Shown here in pieces: positions 12,446 to 23,586 of a stretch of DNA of 64,000 nucleotides. The notes under the pieces were generated by a model, which did not search any database, was not told where the DNA came from, and was given only the letters and a program-made list of their open reading frames with translations. The stretch is from positions 310,001 through 374,000 of the forward strand of contig JAZKJV010010762.1 in the NCBI GenBank assembly GCA_037367405.1. The letters run 5' to 3'. Every line of letters starts with the position of its first letter. Within the stretch, counting starts at the first letter, position 1. The stretch is from Ottelia alismoides. Taxonomy: Eukaryota > Streptophyta > Magnoliopsida > Alismatales > Hydrocharitaceae. A program made the position numbers and the translations under genes.

Positions 12446-13330
12446 GATTTAAAGAACATCCTGTCAGTGAATGTAACATGATTGCTCCAGTATTGTATTG
12501 TTATGCTCACAACATAGGATATATCCAGTCTAGTGACAAAAAGGTAAAGAAGTTTTCCCACCAGGCTTATGTACCGTGTGGTATCTTCGAAGACAGGATC
12601 AGTGGAAATAGAGTGTTTCCTCAGGTCTGCAGAAATACCAAAGGGCTTACATCCAAGTAATCCATCCTCGATCAGGATATCTAGACAATATTTCCTCTGT
12701 AAGAGATGAAGTCCCTCTGTAGTGCATAACACTTATATGCCAAGAAAGTAGCGAAGTTGACCAAAGTCCTTGATGACAAAGACCTTCTGAAAGAAAGCCT
12801 TGATCTCTAGTACACATCTACCATCATCACATGTGACAACCATATCATCAACGAAAATAGCAAGTATGATAGTACTGGTTGGCCATTTTCTGACAAAGAT
12901 AGAGTAGTCAGATCTTGTTCTCTGGAAGCCAAGATTGTTGATCTCGGTCGTAAGTCTGCCAAACCATGCCCTCGGTCTCCGCATTAGGACGTAGATTGCC
13001 ATGCAAAGTCGACACACTCTCTCTCTCGACTTCGTAACCACGAGGCTACATCATGTAAACCTCCTCGAAATCGTCGTACAAGAAAGCATTCTTCACATCG
13101 AGCTAAAAAATAGGCCAGCCCTTATTTGTTGCCACTGAAAGAATAGTTTGTATAGCTCATACGTGCAACAGAAGAAAAAGTTCAAAGTAATCAGCCACAT
13201 ATGTCTGTGTAAAGTCTTTAGCCACAAGCCTTAGTTTCAGTCTTTCAATGGACCCATCTGGTGATTTTTTAGTCATGAAGACCCATCTGCGAGCCACAAG
13301 TCTAGTCCTAGAAGGACATCATACAAGATC
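12433..13330 (-). pseudogene. pol: Copia-2 reverse transcriptase
   Basis: RT blocks on the minus strand in several frames. CRLCMAIYVLMRRPRAWF corresponds to the usual KAIYGLKQSPRAWF, and the catalytic box appears as FVDD at 12844-12855. FGQLRYFLGI and a C-terminal part at 12433-12732 follow. Stops separate the pieces, so no RT could be made. Several conserved residues have changed, which fits a long time without selection. Confidence 0.85.
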
Positions 13331-13368
13331 CCATGTCCCTCTAGAAGTGAGAGCATACATCTCCTCAT

Positions 13369-14362
13369 TCATTGTCGATCGTCATGTACAATCCTGCAAG
13401 GTATTGTGATCATGTGATGGTCTCTGGGAATATAAATAGTCATGAGAGAATCTGCATATCTTTTATCGGAGCATGATAAGCTAGCACTAGAAGTGAAATG
13501 AGACATGGGACAAAAAGTCCATTGCCTCTTAGTTCCACGAAGAGCGATGGGAAGCTCCTGAGGATCATCCGAGACAGTATTGGTGGGGGAACTTGAAGAT
13601 AGCATGTCAACCTCCAACAAAGGAACTGGTAAAGGAATAGGAGTGGGTGTAAAAGTATGCTTGTGTTTATACACAATGGGTGGAGGAGGAAGATTCAAAG
13701 GTTTATCTGTGATAGACCGAGTAAAGAAGCTAGTCTGTTCAAAAAAGGTTACATCTGCAGGGATATAGTATCGATGCTTAGAACGATCATAGCACATGCA
13801 ACCCTTCTGCTACCCCATTTTGCTGAGAGGTATACTGACAGGAAGCTTGATGGATAGTACCCTTGGAAGAAAAGAATGTTATCAAATCATGTTGAATAAA
13901 TCCCAAGGCATTATCAGAACAAAATATTTGAACACCAGTAGAGAATATTTTTGATATACTGAAAGTAATTTTTGACAGTAGTATTAATCTCTGAACGTTC
14001 TTTTAACAAATAGACCCAAGATGATCGATCATAATCATCAACAGAAACAGAAAATACTTATGTCCACTCAGAGTACGAACCGGATAAGGCCCCCATATGT
14101 CAGAATGGACAAAAGTAAACGGAACATCACGATGAGGCTCAACACATGCTGGAGAAGACGCTTGATGATGTTTCCGGAATGGGTACACCACGCACTCAAA
14201 TGGCTTAAGCGTAGAGAGTCCAAGGAACATCATGGAGATGGTCATGACAGAAGGATGATCAAAGCGAAGGTGTCAGAGAAGGGGATTGTCAGAGAAAGAT
14301 GATACGTCACAAAAACTGAATCAAATGGAAGGGCGTTCCTCTCTGTCTTGTCCGGATGTCCC
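13369..14362 (-). pseudogene. pol: Copia-2 integrase and linker
   Basis: The integrase core entrance, HSDIWGPYPV, is in the frame at 14003-14245, followed by the decayed first catalytic region. A YYIPADVTFFEQ block (about 13750) and a linker rich in Pro and Thr lead towards RT. Many stops. The upstream end meets the MITE at 14371. Confidence 0.8.
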
Positions 14363-14370
14363 GGAAATCA

Positions 14371-14588
14371 ATGCCCTAAATGTTGATTTCGATCATCATT
14401 TGAGTGACTGAACGAAACGGAATTTTGATCGAATTTCAATCGAAATTCCACCGAAATTTAGGTCATTTCGGTCATTTTTTGTACTAGAGCCCCCATATTT
14501 CGGTCATTTTGGTCGAATTTCGATTTCGACATGATATCGATATTCGACGGAAATTCGATTGAATTTCGTTGAAATTTGAGGCCATGTT
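14371..14588. mobile_element. MITE copy A (218 bp)
   Basis: The insert is flanked by GGAAATCA (14363-14370) and GGAAATAA (14589-14596), a 7 of 8 match. It begins ATGCCCTAAATG and ends GAAATTTGAGGCCATGTT. Its termini are inverted-repeat related (GCCCTAAAT against GGCCTCAAAT), and the interior is packed with TTTCGGTC/GACCGAAAT words. It matches 36040-36246 closely. It sits inside the protease-to-integrase part of copia-2, and leaving it out joins the two halves of a conserved block. An 8 to 9 bp duplication suggests a hAT or Mutator origin, but no transposase is present to decide. Confidence 0.85.
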
Positions 14589-14596
14589 GGAAATAA

Positions 14597-14880
14597 CGAC
14601 AAAACTTATCAAAAATAACCCTATAGTTGAGCTCAGTACATAGCTTTTGAATAGATAACAGACGAAGCGAGAATGAAAGAGCACAATGAACTCTGATCAG
14701 CTGGAGTTTGGAGGAAAACTCTACAGTATCAATAGCAGTAACAAGGGAATGGGCCCCATTGGTAACTTGAACGATCTTCACAGAGGAAGATGGCTGTGAA
14801 AAAGTATGCAGACTACCTTCTGTCATCAGATGTGTAGATGCTCCTGAGTCAATAATCCAAGTAGAGATGGAGGTAGAGAC
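14597..14880 (-). pseudogene. pol: Copia-2 protease
   Basis: The aspartic protease motif DSGASTHL is read on the minus strand around 14835-14858, followed by the usual VTNGAHSLV, LSFSLRLLSIQKLC and VIFDKF blocks. The frame runs into the MITE at 14588. The protease would cut the Gag-Pol polyprotein in an intact element. Confidence 0.85.
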
Positions 14881-14999
14881 AAAGTTGACTATTGTACCTG
14901 AAGTAGTAGCCAGACTAGTAGTGGGAGTAGAATTAATATTGTCACTGGTGGAGGGGTTGGAATTCTGTAGTAGCTACCTCAGACGAGCATATTCAAGAG

Positions 15000-16017
15000 C
15001 CGTAAAGGATGTGTGCGCTCCATTAGAGTGTTGATCGGGTGTGTCCTTAACGGTATCAAAGGATGTCTCATATGAAGCTATCTCATAGGCACTATTAACA
15101 TTAAGTCGTATGCCAAACTTCGCCTAGCAACGTTCAGAGGATGGTTCCAGTATCCACAGCGTATGCACGATGGATAACGAGCAGTGGTAGAATCGTGTCC
15201 ACGTCCACGACCAAAGTCACGGTCACGTCCTGACTCACGACCATGGTCACGACCAAAGTCACTGCCTCGTCCTCCCTAGTAACTTTGTCGTCATCTATTC
15301 CTTGATGATGCATAGTGGTTTGTAGTCTCCGCAAATGGTATGATGGGAGGACACCCAACATGTGTTTCAAGTTCCTACATATGATCAAAGATGGTCTAAA
15401 TGGTAGGCAGTGTATCAAACGTCATAAACGGGTCCTTCACAGACTTGTATCATGGATGCGGTCTAGAAAGAAATAATAGACATGCCATTAAACACACTCT
15501 CCCACCTATTGATCACAACTTTTTTTTTGAATGTAAACCTATCACAACATGCTGGTTAAAAAATAAGGAGTTCCTCAAACAAACTAGTGAGCAGCTTGTG
15601 GTACTCAACAAGGCTCGAATCCCCGTGAGTAGCAGACAAGATCTGTGTGTATATATTGGAGAGTCGGGACTTGGTTGCCTTTTGGGAGTATGTACGCTCA
15701 AGATTCTCCCACATCGCCCTCGCAATATCCTTATAAAAGAAATTTACCGCAATATTTGGAACAACGATGTTGGTCATCCAAGTGATAACATGACAGTTGT
15801 CAACATACTAGGTGTCGTAGTCTGCATCCGTCTCCTTGGGTGGATCCTTGGTAAGAACATAGTTCTTGCGCTGACTAATGATGAACACCTTGAAGATCGA
15901 GATCACATCACATAATTCTAAGCCTTTCAATTTGATAGAAGTGTGTTGTACCATCACAAAAGAAGTCGGGTACATAGGCTTGGTCTCGGTGGACGTCATG
16001 GTGATCGTGCAAGACAA
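15000..16017 (-). pseudogene. gag: Copia-2 gag
   Basis: The frame opens near 16017 or at an in-frame Met a few codons later. Gag features include LCDVI and a MWENLERTYSQ...SRLSNIYTQI region at 15556-15777, of the UBN2/gag type. A Arg/Asp-rich stretch follows, and then a damaged zinc knuckle near 15150 (CIRCGYWNH, final Cys lost). At least two frameshifts and several stops are present. Confidence 0.75.
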
Positions 16018-16384
16018 GAAAAAGTTACTAGAAGATGTTTGTTGTCTTAATCAAGCATATGGGTGATCTAAGTCACCGTTTCAGCCCTTTTTTGGGCTTT
16101 TGTAGCGCAAAAAGTGGTTAATATGCCACAGATCGGATCTTAGCGGCATCGGAAGTTGGTTCAAGTGTTGGAGGAAGGTTGTGGGAGCCCAAGGCGACAT
16201 TGAGGGAAGGATGGAGTGCCCAACGGAGGTCCCCTATTTGGTCGTAGGAGGCCCAATAGTGTGGATAGGGACCCGATGGGGTCGAGCGGCTCCATAGAAG
16301 GAACGTGAAGGCACAGGTAGAGCAGGCGGGGGTCCCACAACACCAACTTCGGTGCAGTAGGGGTTGGCGATGCTGGAGCAGGGT

Positions 16385-17118
16385 TAGGGGTGGATGTTCG
16401 ATCGGTATGGGTGGGTTTAGGTTAAGTAGTTCGGTTAAGTTCGGTTTGGGTTAAGAAAGTAGCCACACATAACTCAACCAAATTAAATTATGTGAAGTTA
16501 TTTGGATTGTGAGTTTGGACCGATCGGTTTGGGTCAAAACCAAACGTCATATGACATCTATAAAAATGTACTAAGCCTTCTCCCACAGAATTAGGGTCGG
16601 CTACATGGATTCTTGCTCAAATCCATGTTGAAAGATTCGACTATTTTTTACGCTGGCCATCGACTACCTAACGCAACCCCTGCAAGAGTGGGATTTGAAC
16701 CCTGGTCTTTTGTGTGGGAGACACACTGTACTACCACTAGACCATTAAGTGGGTACGTCATATGGCATCTATGACAGGAAAAAACCGAAACATAGTGTTC
16801 ATATATAAAACGGATGTCATATGATAAATATATTCCTTAGTATCAAGTTTATAGGACTAATTGTTTTAAACATATGTGCTAAGTAGGGTCATATCAATGT
16901 GAATTAATATAAAATTATGAATTGCGTAGACTTTTACTTTGGGTTGTTTGGGCAGAATGAGTGGAATACATTAGACCCACCACCCAAACCAAAAAATCAA
17001 ATAAATATTATGGTTTGGGTCTAATCCAACCCAAAATCCAAATAACCCAATCCATTTCAACCATTTTTCAAAGGTGTGGGTGGGTTATTGGGTGGAACTA
17101 AAAAAACACCCAGGCCTA
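16385..17118. mobile_element. Possible hAT-like non-autonomous element in the copia-2 leader
   Basis: The left edge reads TAGGGGTGG and the right edge CACCCAGGCCTA, an approximate inverted repeat with a 3-base interruption. Subterminal GGTTTGGGTT and AACCCAAACC words oppose each other, as in plant hAT MITEs. The putative 8-bp flanks agree at only 5 of 8 positions. The SINE at 16562-16754 lies inside. The boundaries are uncertain. Confidence 0.3.
16562..16754 (-). mobile_element. tRNA-derived SINE, copy 2, with 18-bp target duplication
   Basis: The element is flanked by ACGTCATATGACATCTAT (16544-16561) and a copy with one mismatch (16755-16772). Read on the minus strand it has box A (TGGTCTAGTGG) and box B (GGTTCAAATCC) about 40 bp apart, a tRNA-unrelated body and a 3' end GTAGCCGACCCTAATTCTGTGGGAGAAGGCTT. 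That 3' end closely matches the tail of the RTE LINE fragment at 33143-33455. It would be transcribed by RNA polymerase III and mobilised in trans by LINE proteins. Confidence 0.93.
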
Positions 17119-17427
17119 AAGAGGGCTTCGTTAGCCCTTGAAATGCATGCAGACGGCCTGCAATGGTGCCTGGCACTAGCATCTGCGCCGCAAAGGGCCC
17201 AGTAACGCTGGGGAAGGACTGCAGTGGCCCTGGCTACGCTGGTTGAGGGCCCGCAACGGTTTGGAGATGGTTGGTCTGCGCTGCCAACGAGCTTGAGGCC
17301 CTGCACGGAGCCTTAGATGCAGTCGAAGGGCTTGCACAAGGGTTGGTGGTGGCTGTAGAGAGACGGGGGGCTGGTGGTGGTGGGATCTAGGTCAGAACAT
17401 CGGTCTAGGACCATTGCTCTGACATCA

Positions 17428-17592
17428 TGTAGAGATTGATGAAAGAATGGGATGACTTGTTTTATTCAGGAGGTCTTGGGATCCTGGTATATGACGGAAC
17501 CCTAAGCCTAGAGTGTTCATAACTGGGAAAGTACATAAATACCCCTAGAGGGGTTACAATGAAATAAGATAAACATAAACACATCTCCAATA
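17428..17592 (-). repeat. Copia-2 5' LTR (right copy)
   Basis: The partner of 6713-6853, ending CCAATA where CA would be expected. It is followed at once by the AGAAT duplication. Confidence 0.9.
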
Positions 17593-17597
17593 AGAAT

Positions 17598-18566
17598 GAT
17601 ATCAATAACAATATCTACATGAACAACTCTTAGGCTCGCCTTTATCAATCCATCCCAAAAATCCAACTAGAAGAGAGAGTGAGATTTCCCTTTCATGGGA
17701 AGAGACAAACCTAGGAAGAATAAGGGTGTCAACCTCCTCAAATTCCACTGCCAATACCAACTCCCATCTTTGATTGGAGCGGAATCGAATGACTCTGAGG
17801 TGCCCCACTAGGACAATATGTCTAAGACCACTGCCTTACAGAGGTTCACATCCAAAAGAACTTGGTAGGTTGTTTTCACATGTATTTGAAGACCAGTAGT
17901 GGTAGGTGGTCCCATGCAAACGGTTACCAAAGCACTACAAAAATCAAAGAAGGAAGAAGTTAAGACGATAGCAGGGGTGCCCTAAATAGAGGCAAATGGA
18001 AGAAAGGAAGTGAAGTGAGAGCTCACAACTGGATCATCTTCTTCCCTAGGTTTCCATAGATAAAAAGAAAAATTGGACGGTCCCAAGGTTGAAGGTTATT
18101 TGCTAAAAGGGGAGTAAAAATGCTCGTATATTTCTACAAAAAGATTAAACTTCACGACTAGACTATAAGATCCATCGCAAGATAAAAATCTATTTATCTC
18201 AATTGAGATTTTTACTACTCCAAACTCGTGAATATCCTAAACTACCTAATGCCCTTGCCAGCTACCCCTCTCTCGCTCCATCATCTCCATTCACTCTATC
18301 CATTGCCCCCCAGCCTCAGGAACTTTCATACCTCGGGTTCAAAGGAGCTTTTGCCTGTCCATGTGTGAATCAACAAGTCTATCTTACATGGAATCAAGTG
18401 CCAAAGGGAAGAAAAAGATCGCATTAGAAAGGGAGGAATGGAAATAACGAGTGCGAATCCAAGGCCCAAAGTCGACTACTTATAGTAAGTATTACACCAC
18501 AAAATGAGAGAGCCATATCACACCCACAACAGTTTGCAACCACCTCTTGTTGGTCCTCGACCAAGT
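17598..18566. other. Spacer between copia-2 and copia-3
   Basis: No gene is supported. A 68-codon minus-strand frame at 17602-17808 and a 74-codon plus-strand frame at 18203-18427 show no domain I recognise. The same host sequence continues after copia-3 at 23587. Confidence 0.45.
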
Positions 18567-18571
18567 GTTAC

Positions 18572-18714
18572 TGTTGGGAGAAAAATGAATCATACTCGTA
18601 GAATAGACCGAGGGCTCTCTTATATGGGGGAAAAGCTCTTGGGTTAATTACATGATAAGTACATAAAGAAAACATAAAACATAAATGATACTGAGAAATA
18701 TATTTATCTCAACA
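18572..18714 (-). repeat. Copia-3 3' LTR (left copy)
   Basis: TGTTGGGAG...CTCAACA, 143 bp, with a CTTATAT promoter-like word. It has about 17 bp more than the right copy, around GACCGAGGGCTCT and TTACATGATAAG. Confidence 0.92.
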
Positions 18715-19604
18715 CTCCCCCTCAAGCTGGAGCATATATATCTATCATGCTCAGCTTGGAGCAACACCTCTGAAACGGACCTCTAGCTAGAGCCTTGGTG
18801 AAGATGTCTATCGTTTGATCTCCAGTGGAAACATGGGAGGCAGATATGAGACCTTTCTGGATCATGTCTCTAGTGTAATGACAATCCACCTCTATATGTT
18901 ATATATGTTCATGAAAAGCAGGATTATTGGTAATAAATAGTGTAGCTTGATTATCACACAAAAGTTTCATAGGGAGAGGAACCTCAATATGAGGTCAGTC
19001 AATACCGATCTAACCCACATCATCTCTGCACTCCGCTGTGCCATGGCCCTGTATTCAGATTCAGCACTTGATCTGGCCACCATTGTCTGCTTCTTGCTCT
19101 TTCATGAGACAAGTGAGCTCCCGACAAAGACAGCAAAGCCTGAAGTAGACTTTCTGTCTTTGGGGCAGCCTGCATAATCGGCATCTGCACAAGCTGTCAC
19201 GGTGTCACCTCAAGAGATGTATCCCTGTTGAATATAAGACCCGAGCCATGTGAGATCTTCAAATATCTCAGTATCATATAGACAACATCCATATGCACCT
19301 TTCTGGGTCGCTCCATGAACTGGCTAACTTTGCTCACTGCAAACATTATATCTGGCCTGGTGATAGTGGCATATAAAAGCTTTCCAACCAGTTCTCTATA
19401 TCTCCTGTTGTCTACCTCCTCAGTGTCATCATCATATAATCTCATACTCGGGTCCATAGAGGTAGTAGCAGGCTTGCATCCTGTCATATCTGTCTCAGAA
19501 AGGAGATCCATCACAAACTTCCTCTGAGTCATCACCAGACCCCGCTGGTTCCTGGTGAACTCAAACCCAAGGAAGTACCGAAGAGTGCCAAGGTCCTTAG
19601 TCAC
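18715..19604 (-). pseudogene. pol: Copia-3 RT C-terminus and RNase H
   Basis: An open frame at 19197-19604 carries DLGTLRYFLGFEF, TGCKPATTSMDPS and YRELVGKLLYATITRPDI. The RNase H continues with damage to 18715 (ADADYAGCPKDRKS- and SWKSKKQTMVA-type blocks). Stops lie around 19190 and further left. Confidence 0.88.
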
Positions 19605-20762
19605 AAACGGTTGACCTAAGACCTCATTGATCGTCTAAATACCTTGCCCATCATCCCATGTGACAACAATATCATCCACATAAACAAGAATAGCAACAGT
19701 ACCTCTATGTGTCCGCTGAACAAAGAGTGAGTGGTCCGCAGTAGACCGCACAAACCCCTAGTGCTCTATCAACTCCGATAGCTTCTGGTACCAAGCTCTC
19801 GGACTCTGCTTCAGGCCATAAATCACCTTATGGAGCCTGCAGACCTTCTGGGACTCCTCCTCAGTAGCAAACTACAGTATTTGTTGCATATATACCACTT
19901 CCTGTAGGTCCCCATATAGAAAGACGTTCTTCACATCAAAATGGTAAAGAGGCCAGTCGTGCGAAACAACAACGGATAGAAGAATGCGTAGAGTCGAAAG
20001 TCTGGCTACAGGGGAAAAGGTATTCTAATAGTCCACCCCATAGGTTTGGGTGAACCCACGTGCTACATGTCTTGCCTTGTAGCGGTCCACACTGCCATCT
20101 GCCCTTTGTTTTATTGTAAATATCCATTTGCAGCTCCCAACAGAGATATCTTTTGGAGCAAATACAATGCTCCATATTCCACGCGACCGCAAAGCTGCCA
20201 TCTCCTCTTCCATTGCAAGTCGCCACCTATTGTCCTGTAGCACCTCCTGATATGTACGTGGGATAGTAACAACAGAGAGTGCCACGACAAACTTCATGTA
20301 CTCCCCTGAAAGACGATCCAAAGACACATGTGCGACAAGAGGATACATGGCACATTGGCGGCGAGGCTTCCTTAGGGCAATAGGTATCTCCAGATCATCT
20401 GCCTCGTTGTCTTCTTGAATCAACGCATCTTGTGTATCATTCAAAACTCCAGTGCCATCAATAGAAACAATGTGTTCGTGACATACCTGAGGCGTGGTGG
20501 ATGATTTGTACGACGCATGAGCAGAGGGGCGAGTAGAAGACCTGCGAGTGTAAACAAGGGGTAAGAACTTGGACTGGGTGGATGGAGGTGGAGGTAGTGG
20601 GGGAGGTGGAGGTGATGGAGACTGCAGTGCAGATTGGGGGTCATATGATGTAGAAGACGGAGGTGGAGGAACAACAACACCCTCGTCAGACGTAGCATTG
20701 GAAAACCTATCACTTAGAGAGAAATACATAATAGACTCAAAGAAAGTGGCACCAGCACTCAC
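19605..20762 (-). pseudogene. pol: Copia-3 linker and RT N-terminus
   Basis: The frame at 20025-20762 begins in the VSAGATFFES block, runs through a Pro-rich linker and enters RT (LAMEEEMAALRSRG, CKWIFTIKQRADGSVDRYKAR). The catalytic YVDD is at 19671-19682 in another frame, so RT is broken at least once near 20020 and again near 19640. Confidence 0.88.
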
Positions 20763-21561
20763 ATATTATCGTCGTCCTACATGATCAAAACATCTATACC
20801 CTTTTTGGATAATAACCGACAAAATGCATTTGACAGCTCTAGGCGAGAGCTAGTCACATCCAGGAGTGAAAATATGGACAAAGGCCACAGATCCAAAGAC
20901 TCTAGGAGTGAGAGAGAAAAGTTCGTTCTCGGGAAACACAATCAAGAAGGGAACCTTCTCCCCAAGAATAGTGGACGGCATGCGATTCACCAAGTAGCAA
21001 GCAATGAGAACTGTGTCCCCCAGAAAGAATGACGGGTACGACTCTGGATCAATAGTGTTCTTGTGACATCAAGAAGGTGACGATGTTTACGTTCAGCCAC
21101 ACTGTTCTGCTATAATTGCAAGAGGTCTGATGAACTATACTGAGAGGCCTGAGAAATTTAGATAAGTGTAATGTGGAAAACTCCAAAGCATTGTCTGTAT
21201 GTATGAACTTCACATTAGCAGAGAATATATTTTTAACTTCAATAAAAACAGTTTTAATGATAGCACTAGCTTCAGACTTATGTTTTAACAAGAAAACCCA
21301 AGATAGTCTAGAAAAATCTTCCACAACAACCGTATAAAAACGATGTCCCTGATGATCAGAGACACGACTCGGACCCCAAATATCAAAATGAAACAACTCA
21401 AAGGACTGACTATTGTGACGACTCAAACGACTCGAAAAAGAGGAGTGATGGTGCTTCCTAAGCTGACAGGCTTCACAATCCAAAGTAGTACGAGGAGATA
21501 TCTGCGGTAGCACATGACACATCTTCTGTAGTGGAAGGTGGCCAAATCGAATATGCCACAT
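20763..21561 (-). pseudogene. pol: Copia-3 integrase
   Basis: It starts in WHIRFGHLPLQKM with the zinc-binding His/Cys (CEACQLRKHH), then FDIWGPSRV, VEDFSRLSWVFL (first catalytic Asp region) and HTDNALEF (second). A frameshift then occurs at the third catalytic block, where the QNGVAERKH motif should be. The DDE triad cannot be completed in one frame. Confidence 0.88.
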
Positions 21562-21576
21562 GAAAGGAGAAACGGT

Positions 21577-22074
21577 TTATGAAGGAAGAGTAGCAATACC
21601 AGCACAAGGTGGTATGGCATGCTTATATAATCCTCTCTGCTCACGGCCATGACCAATCACCCTGCCAGTTAGTATGTCCTGAAACAGAAAAGATGGATCA
21701 AAGATGGCATGGCAATGTAAATCTTTTGTAAGTTGACTAATGGACAAAAGATTCATCTGGAAGTCTGGAGCATATAAGACGTTTTGAAGATGCATAGAAG
21801 AGGCTAGAACAATCTCCCCCTGACCAACAATGGGTAGACGAACTCCACTGGCAATAACCACATATCTGCCAGGTAGGATAGATCTGTATGTACTGAACTG
21901 CGTCCGATCCCCACACATATGATATGACGCTCCAGAATCCATAATCCAATCAGTCAAATCTGAACTGCTACTACTGGTAAACACAGAAGGGGTACCTGAT
22001 GAACTAGACGATGCTCTGACAGTAGTTGTTGCATCTGTGGAACCTGGAGTCGGAGTCGTAGGAGTGCCCATCAT
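21577..22074 (-). pseudogene. pol: Copia-3 protease
   Basis: A 165-codon frame with WIMDSGASYHM, the active-site motif, after a Ser/Thr-rich hinge. NVLYAPDFQMNLLSISQLTKDL is the usual downstream block. It is separated from the integrase frame by a stop at about 21576. Confidence 0.9.
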
Positions 22075-22961
22075 CTCTCAAATTCTGGAGACAATATCAT
22101 CAAAACGAGGATCCGGAGTAGGCGCACTAGAATGCTCAGCTGCTCAGCAACACGTGCAGACGCTGGATATCCATGCTTCTAAAAGCATGTCTCCTCAGAG
22201 GGACCAGGACGATGGCAATGGGAACAAGGACCAAGCTGTCGATCTCCTCCTCGACCACGAGGTCCACGGCCACGAAGCTGGGACGACCCCCCACCTCGAG
22301 TAGCTGCCATAGCAGAAGGAGTCGTCTGGACCGCAGTAGTGCATGTGGTAGTAATCCTGCTCAATCGCTTGTAGACTTCCTCCATCGGTGGTATTGTCTC
22401 TCTAGTCAGAAGTTGAGTACGAGCGGCATCGTACTCTGAGTCAAGAGATGACAAGAAAACTCATGTCATTGTGGCATTATGATATGCTTGTTGTTGTTCA
22501 GTGCCGGTGGCAGTAGGCATGAAGATGTGTAGTCGCTCAAACATGCCTCTCAGATGAGAGAAGTGTGCGTGGAGCGGTCGACCATTCTGTTTGGTCGAGA
22601 AAATGTCGAACTGCAGTTGAAGAATCTTGCTCTCATTCTTTCCCTGCTCGTATGTGTCTGCCAATATATCTCACATAACCTCTGCAGTTGGTTGATTAAC
22701 AATATCATTAGCGATCTCCGTGGTAAGTGTCCAAGAGAGCTATATACGAGCATAGGCATCGTCTTACTTACATGATGCATTGGCCCCAATCTTATCCGTC
22801 TGCTCTGAATCAGTCAGAATGTGCCCCTTGTTGTGGCATTGCATTAGGGTATGAAACTGCATGGACCATAACTCGTAGTTGGTCACGTCCATCTTTACGA
22901 TAGGTGTCGAGCCCTTGAAGGCACCGGAAGAGGAAAAAACCTCACCTTTGTTCTCTGACAT
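22075..22961 (-). pseudogene. gag: Copia-3 gag
   Basis: The ATG is at 22961 (MSENKGEVF). Pieces: the N-part to about 22764, a frameshift, ADTYEQGKNESKILQLQ at 22461-22664, then 22179-22454 with a Gly/Arg-rich basic stretch and the zinc knuckle CSHCHRPGPSEETC. At least three interruptions. Confidence 0.87.
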
Positions 22962-23455
22962 TGTACCAAGAAGCCAAGACGTCGAACAACTGAGGAGCAA
23001 ATCAAGGAAAAAGAATACGTCTATAGAACCATCGGAGGGATTAGTTGTATCTGTAGACTCATACAACCATCCCTAGGTCTTCGTACGAGGTCTAGAGCCA
23101 CACAACAAGATAGAAATCAGAAGATATCACGAACTGCGAGCTAGAACAGACCTCGGATCGGCACTAAAATGCCTCGCGACAACCTACAGGTCGTGATGGG
23201 ACCCCTTCCTCGACGGGACAGGCGGCAGAAGTACCCAGCAACGGTAGGGCAGGTGGCAGTAGGCTCCTGCGGCGATGCGGGAGACCCCTACGGCGACGCG
23301 GGGGGAGTTAGGGCCCCTCGCGCGCTGGGGGTTAGGGCCCCTTGCGCGGTGGCGCTCCAAGGCTTGGGCGATGAGGCAACGGTGGGGGGGCGTGTAGGGT
23401 TAGGGTTTAGGGTGGGATATGGGAACCTCGATCTTAGATCGTTGCTCCGATACTA

Positions 23456-23581
23456 TATTGGGAGAAAAATGAATCATACTCATAGAATAGAGCTCTCTTA
23501 TATAGGAAAAAAGCCCTTGGGTTAAGTACATAAAGAAAACATAAAACATAAATGATACTGAGAGATATATTTATCTCAACA
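23456..23581 (-). repeat. Copia-3 5' LTR (right copy)
   Basis: TATTGGGAG...CTCAACA, 126 bp. The expected terminal TG has become TA. It is followed by the GTTAC duplication. Confidence 0.92.
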
Positions 23582-23586
23582 GTTAC

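Larger units (their letters stand above)
16018..17427 (-). other. Copia-2 leader, enlarged by later insertions
   Basis: This is the 1.4-kb stretch between the 5' LTR and gag. The PBS-like TGATGTCAGAGC abuts the LTR at 17416-17427. It holds a SINE (16562-16754) and probably a hAT-like element around it. The short open frames at 16161-16346 and 17085-17306 have no recognisable content. Confidence 0.6.
6713..17592 (-). mobile_element. Copia-2: old Ty1/copia LTR retrotransposon
   Basis: Both LTRs and a perfect 5-bp target duplication, AGAAT (6708-6712 and 17593-17597), bound this element. The LTRs end TG...TA instead of TG...CA. The primer-binding site next to the right LTR reads TGATGTCAGAGC, two substitutions from the usual initiator-Met TGGTATCAGAGC. 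Gag, protease, integrase, RT and RNase H follow in copia order on the minus strand, all broken by stops and frameshifts. It was later hit by copia-1 (6936-11977), a MITE (14371-14588) and a SINE (16562-16754). It is the most decayed of the complete copia elements here and so probably among the oldest. Confidence 0.93.
18572..23581 (-). mobile_element. Copia-3: Ty1/copia LTR retrotransposon
   Basis: Perfect target duplication GTTAC (18567-18571 and 23582-23586). The LTRs are 143 bp (left) and 126 bp (right). The PBS next to the right LTR reads TAGTATCGGAGC, a mutated initiator-Met site, and the polypurine tract shows as CTCCCCCTCAAGCTGG next to the left LTR. Gag, PR, IN, RT and RH are in order on the minus strand, all recognisable but interrupted. 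It is closely related to copia-1, sharing the MSENK gag start, the same linker and similar RT, but it is an independent insertion. Confidence 0.95.
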
